Below, one piece after another: positions 5,955 to 8,019 of a stretch of 8,019 bases of DNA (positions are counted from its first letter, which is position 1; every line of letters starts with the position of its first letter). Origin of the DNA: Planctomycetota bacterium. Lineage in GTDB: Bacteria; Planctomycetota; UBA8108; UBA1146. The position numbers and the translations under genes are program-made. The notes under the pieces were generated by a model. It did not search any database and was not told where the DNA came from. It saw only the letters and a program-made list of their open reading frames with translations. Location of the stretch: the NCBI GenBank assembly GCA_002691835.1, contig NZJA01000084.1, forward strand, positions 1 to 8,019, read 5' to 3'.

Positions 5955-7359
5955 ACCAGAAAGGCCCTCGATGAGGCTTGTGAATGAATCCCCCAATGGA
6001 ACTCCAGGCGCTGCGGAACGGGTTCACATCATTGGAGTGGGTGGGAGTGCAACCCGTGGGTTGGCCTGCTTCTTGCGCAACAAGGGATTCTCTGTCTCGG
6101 GCAGTGATCAGGATTCCGAGTCGAAAGATCTTTTGGAAGATCATGGTGTCACGTTTTTCCAAGGGCATGATCGCCAGCATCTGGCTGAAGGCATTCAGAC
6201 TGTGATCCATACCCGTGCGATTGATCTGCAGAACCCGGAACTTCTGGAAGCAAAAGATCGCAGTGGAATTCAGATTTATACCTATAGCGAGTATCTCGGC
6301 ATGCTGTCTGAGAGATTCCGGACGATTGCAGTTGCAGGAACTCATGGGAAAACCTCAACGACGGCTTGTCTGTATAGTGTGTTTGAGGCAGCGGGTCGGA
6401 AGCCATCGATGATCGTTGGTGGAGAAGTGGCCCAACTGCAGGCAGGGTGGCACTGCGGTGAAGGCGAAGATTTCCTCGTTGAGGCGTGCGAGTTTGAAAG
6501 GGCATTTCTGGATCTGAAACCCGCTCTCGCCATCATTACCAATATTGATCTGGACCATCCTGAGGTCTATTCGGACATCGAATCTGTACGAGAAACATTT
6601 CGAGAATTCATCGGCAATCTTGCCACTGATTCATGGGTCATTTGCCCAGTCGAAGTGAAAGATGCCCTGAAATCTGGAGAACGCCTTCGTTGGCGCACAT
6701 TTGGTACCTGCGACAGAGCTGACGTTCAGCTTTTAGAACCCAGCGGCTGGAAATTGGCGAGTGGGAAATCTCTGCAGGCAAGATTGCAGGTTCCTGGTGC
6801 TCATACACGTATGAATGCTTCCGCAGTCATTGCATTAGCAGAAGTTTTGGAGATCTCGGAGAATCAGGTCACTAGCGGATTAGAGAACTATCGAGGAGTG
6901 GCTCGCCGATTTGAACGAAGATCTGTTCTTCCAGAGATCGAGTGGATCGAAGACTATGCTCATCATCCTGAAGAGGTTCGAGCGACGATTGCAACGGCTC
7001 GTGAAGTTTACCCGGATCAGAAATGCCATGTTCTTTTTCAGCCGCACCAGGCAACACGTTTGCAGGCATTCATGGATTCTTTCGCAAAAGAGCTTTCTGA
7101 GGCAGATCAGGTCAGCCTCGTACCAGTCTATTCAGTCAGGGAAAATCTCGATGATTTTCCAAGAGATCTGATCGATCAGTTGGCTAAATCGATTCGTGAT
7201 CATGGAAAAAAATGTGATCTCCTTGGATTCGAAGAAGCGATTTCTCGGCTCCCAGAAGAGCTGGAGATCGGAGATGTTCTCGTTTCAATTGGTGCGGGGG
7301 ATGTCCATCAAATAGGACGACGCATCCGTGAGCAACATCCAGGGCAGGTGTTGCAGTGA
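5947..7359 (+). CDS. murC: UDP-N-acetylmuramate--L-alanine ligase (MurC)
   Basis: MurC attaches L-Ala to UDP-MurNAc, the first ATP-dependent stem-peptide step in the cytoplasm. It has three Mur ligase domains. The N-terminal Rossmann-like domain runs HIIGVGGSATRGLA (27-40) to SGSDQ (51-55). The central ATPase domain has P-loop VAGTHGKTSTT (129-139), EACEFERAF (179-187) and TNIDLDHPEVY (198-208). The C-terminal domain has RRFERR (320-325), EDYAHHPEEV (335-344), FQPHQATR (364-371) and GAGDV (449-453). The 470-residue length is normal. Two motifs depart from the common forms: GGSATRG replaces GGIGMSG, and EACEFERAF replaces EADESDGSF. The ATG at 5947 overlaps the LysM gene by 8 nt. An in-frame ATG at 5971 (codon 9) has a better ribosome site (AGAAAGG, 6-nt gap) and is a serious alternative start. 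The stop overlaps murB as GTGA. Mpl is a related alternative, but the position among mur genes favours MurC. Confidence 0.94.
   Translation: MNKPERPSMRLVNESPNGTPGAAERVHIIGVGGSATRGLACFLRNKGFSVSGSDQDSESKDLLEDHGVTFFQGHDRQHLAEGIQTVIHTRAIDLQNPELLEAKDRSGIQIYTYSEYLGMLSERFRTIAVAGTHGKTSTTACLYSVFEAAGRKPSMIVGGEVAQLQAGWHCGEGEDFLVEACEFERAFLDLKPALAIITNIDLDHPEVYSDIESVRETFREFIGNLATDSWVICPVEVKDALKSGERLRWRTFGTCDRADVQLLEPSGWKLASGKSLQARLQVPGAHTRMNASAVIALAEVLEISENQVTSGLENYRGVARRFERRSVLPEIEWIEDYAHHPEEVRATIATAREVYPDQKCHVLFQPHQATRLQAFMDSFAKELSEADQVSLVPVYSVRENLDDFPRDLIDQLAKSIRDHGKKCDLLGFEEAISRLPEELEIGDVLVSIGAGDVHQIGRRIREQHPGQVLQ
5958..5964 (+). promoter_or_regulatory. Candidate ribosome binding site pointing to a murC start at 5971
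   Basis: AGAAAGG lies 6 nt before the in-frame ATG at 5971. No equally good site precedes the ATG at 5947. If used, murC would be 462 residues and would not overlap the LysM gene, which ends at 5954. Confidence 0.5.
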
Positions 7360-8019
7360 TTCTTCCACCAGGGATTTTTGAACAAAAGCATCTCGCTTCA
7401 ATGACGTGGTTTCGGAGTGGGGGGGAAGCTCGCTACTATGCGGCCCCTGGGAATGAAGCCGAATTATTAGAGATCACCGAATGGGCCCGAGCACAACAAA
7501 TCCCTATCCAAGTTTTAGGTCTTGGAGCGAATTCACTTTTTCCTGATGAGGGATTCCCCGGTGTTGTCATTCACATGAAGAAGTTCAAGCAGAGCTCTGA
7601 GACATTCACTGTTTGCTCTCCAACAGTGGTCGAAGTCGCTGCCGGGATTGCACTTCAGAACCTTGTGGATCAACTCAATAAGGCCGGCTTTGGCGGGCTC
7701 GAATGTTTTGTTGGAATCCCGGGGACTGTAGGCGGTTCAGTGTGGGGGAATGCCGGGGCTCAAGGATTGGGTCTTGGAGAGAGGGTTGAGGCGGTCAGGG
7801 TGCTCGACCCTACGGGTGAATTGGCATGGATTTCTGGAAACGAAATACTTTGGGATTATCGATCTTCAGGATTGGGAGAGCATATTGTCCTGGCGGTACG
7901 ATTTCAGGTTGAACCGAATCAAGATCCTTCCCGGTTACAAAAGATGAGTTCTGAATATTTAGAGTACAAGCATGCGGTGCAACCCTTCGACAAAAAGTCG
8001 ACCGGCTGTATTTTTAAAA
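7356..8019 (+). CDS. murB: UDP-N-acetylenolpyruvoylglucosamine reductase (MurB), 3' end outside the window
   Basis: MurB is an FAD-dependent cytoplasmic enzyme that uses NADPH to reduce UDP-GlcNAc-enolpyruvate to UDP-MurNAc, the substrate of MurC. The GTG at 7356 overlaps the murC stop (GTGA), with a weak AGG at 7346-7348. The frame stays open to the window edge (221 codons). FAD-domain motifs: MTWFRSGGEARYY (16-28), VLGLGANSLFPDEGFPGVVI (53-72), GIPGTVGGSVWGNAGAQG (120-137). Next comes WDYRSSGL (166-173), with Arg 169 in the place of the substrate-contacting Arg of the YRxS motif. The last visible residues are DKKSTGCIFK (212-221). Most MurB enzymes have Ser in this GSxFKNP motif as the proton donor to the enol; here it is Cys 218 (codon 8007-8009). 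The missing C-terminus should be about 70-90 residues. Confidence 0.94.
   Translation, partial: MILPPGIFEQKHLASMTWFRSGGEARYYAAPGNEAELLEITEWARAQQIPIQVLGLGANSLFPDEGFPGVVIHMKKFKQSSETFTVCSPTVVEVAAGIALQNLVDQLNKAGFGGLECFVGIPGTVGGSVWGNAGAQGLGLGERVEAVRVLDPTGELAWISGNEILWDYRSSGLGEHIVLAVRFQVEPNQDPSRLQKMSSEYLEYKHAVQPFDKKSTGCIFK

Noticed and set aside
5734..6345. Minus-strand open frame of 203 codons across the LysM/murC junction
   Set aside because: It is the longest antisense frame, but it covers two well-supported genes and its translation shows no family features. The plus-strand LysM and MurC motifs account for the bases.
7750..7947. Short plus-strand frame near the right end
   Set aside because: It is out of frame inside murB, whose own frame from 7356 is open and carries clear FAD-binding motifs through this region.
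1..8019. Mobile elements, CRISPR arrays, tRNA/rRNA genes, riboswitches, internal promoters and terminators
   Set aside because: I saw no terminal inverted repeats, spaced direct repeats, RNA gene signatures, hairpin plus T-run, or non-coding gaps. The genes overlap throughout, leaving no room for such elements.

Overview
The window is a compact, single-direction stretch of a division and cell wall (dcw) cluster. Every gene is on the + strand and essentially every base is coding. The order is: 3' end of an unidentified gene (2-139), murE, murF, ftsW, murG, a small LysM-domain protein, murC, and murB, which is cut by the right edge. Each neighbouring pair overlaps: 7 nt before murE, 4 nt at murE/murF, murF/ftsW, ftsW/murG and murC/murB, 1 nt (TAATG) at murG/LysM, and up to 8 nt at LysM/murC. 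I see no internal promoter or terminator, so this looks like the middle of one long polycistronic operon with translational coupling.

Together the genes cover most of the cytoplasmic route to lipid II and its use. MurB reduces UDP-GlcNAc-enolpyruvate to UDP-MurNAc. MurC adds L-Ala, MurE adds the third residue (the DNPR motif points to meso-diaminopimelate), and MurF adds D-Ala-D-Ala. MurG makes lipid II and FtsW polymerises it at the septum. The LysM protein is predicted to be membrane-anchored and to bind finished peptidoglycan. Two usual members, mraY and murD, are not between murF and ftsW, where many dcw clusters carry them; murF and ftsW overlap directly there. They must be encoded elsewhere, or their steps are filled in another way.

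The organism is a bacterium with meso-DAP type peptidoglycan and roughly balanced base composition. Several signatures differ from the textbook proteobacterial or Firmicutes forms: MurC has EACEFERAF and an altered Gly-rich loop, MurB has Cys at the catalytic Ser position, and FtsW has SHGS instead of SYGG. Together with the LysM insertion these recall, from memory only, deep-branching groups such as the PVC/Planctomycetota. This placement is a low-confidence inference.

I did not find a novel defence, mobile or RNA-based system. The points most worth checking are the missing mraY/murD, the LysM gene inside the cluster, the MurB Ser-to-Cys change, the unusual MurC motifs, and a clear excess of GATC sites across the window.
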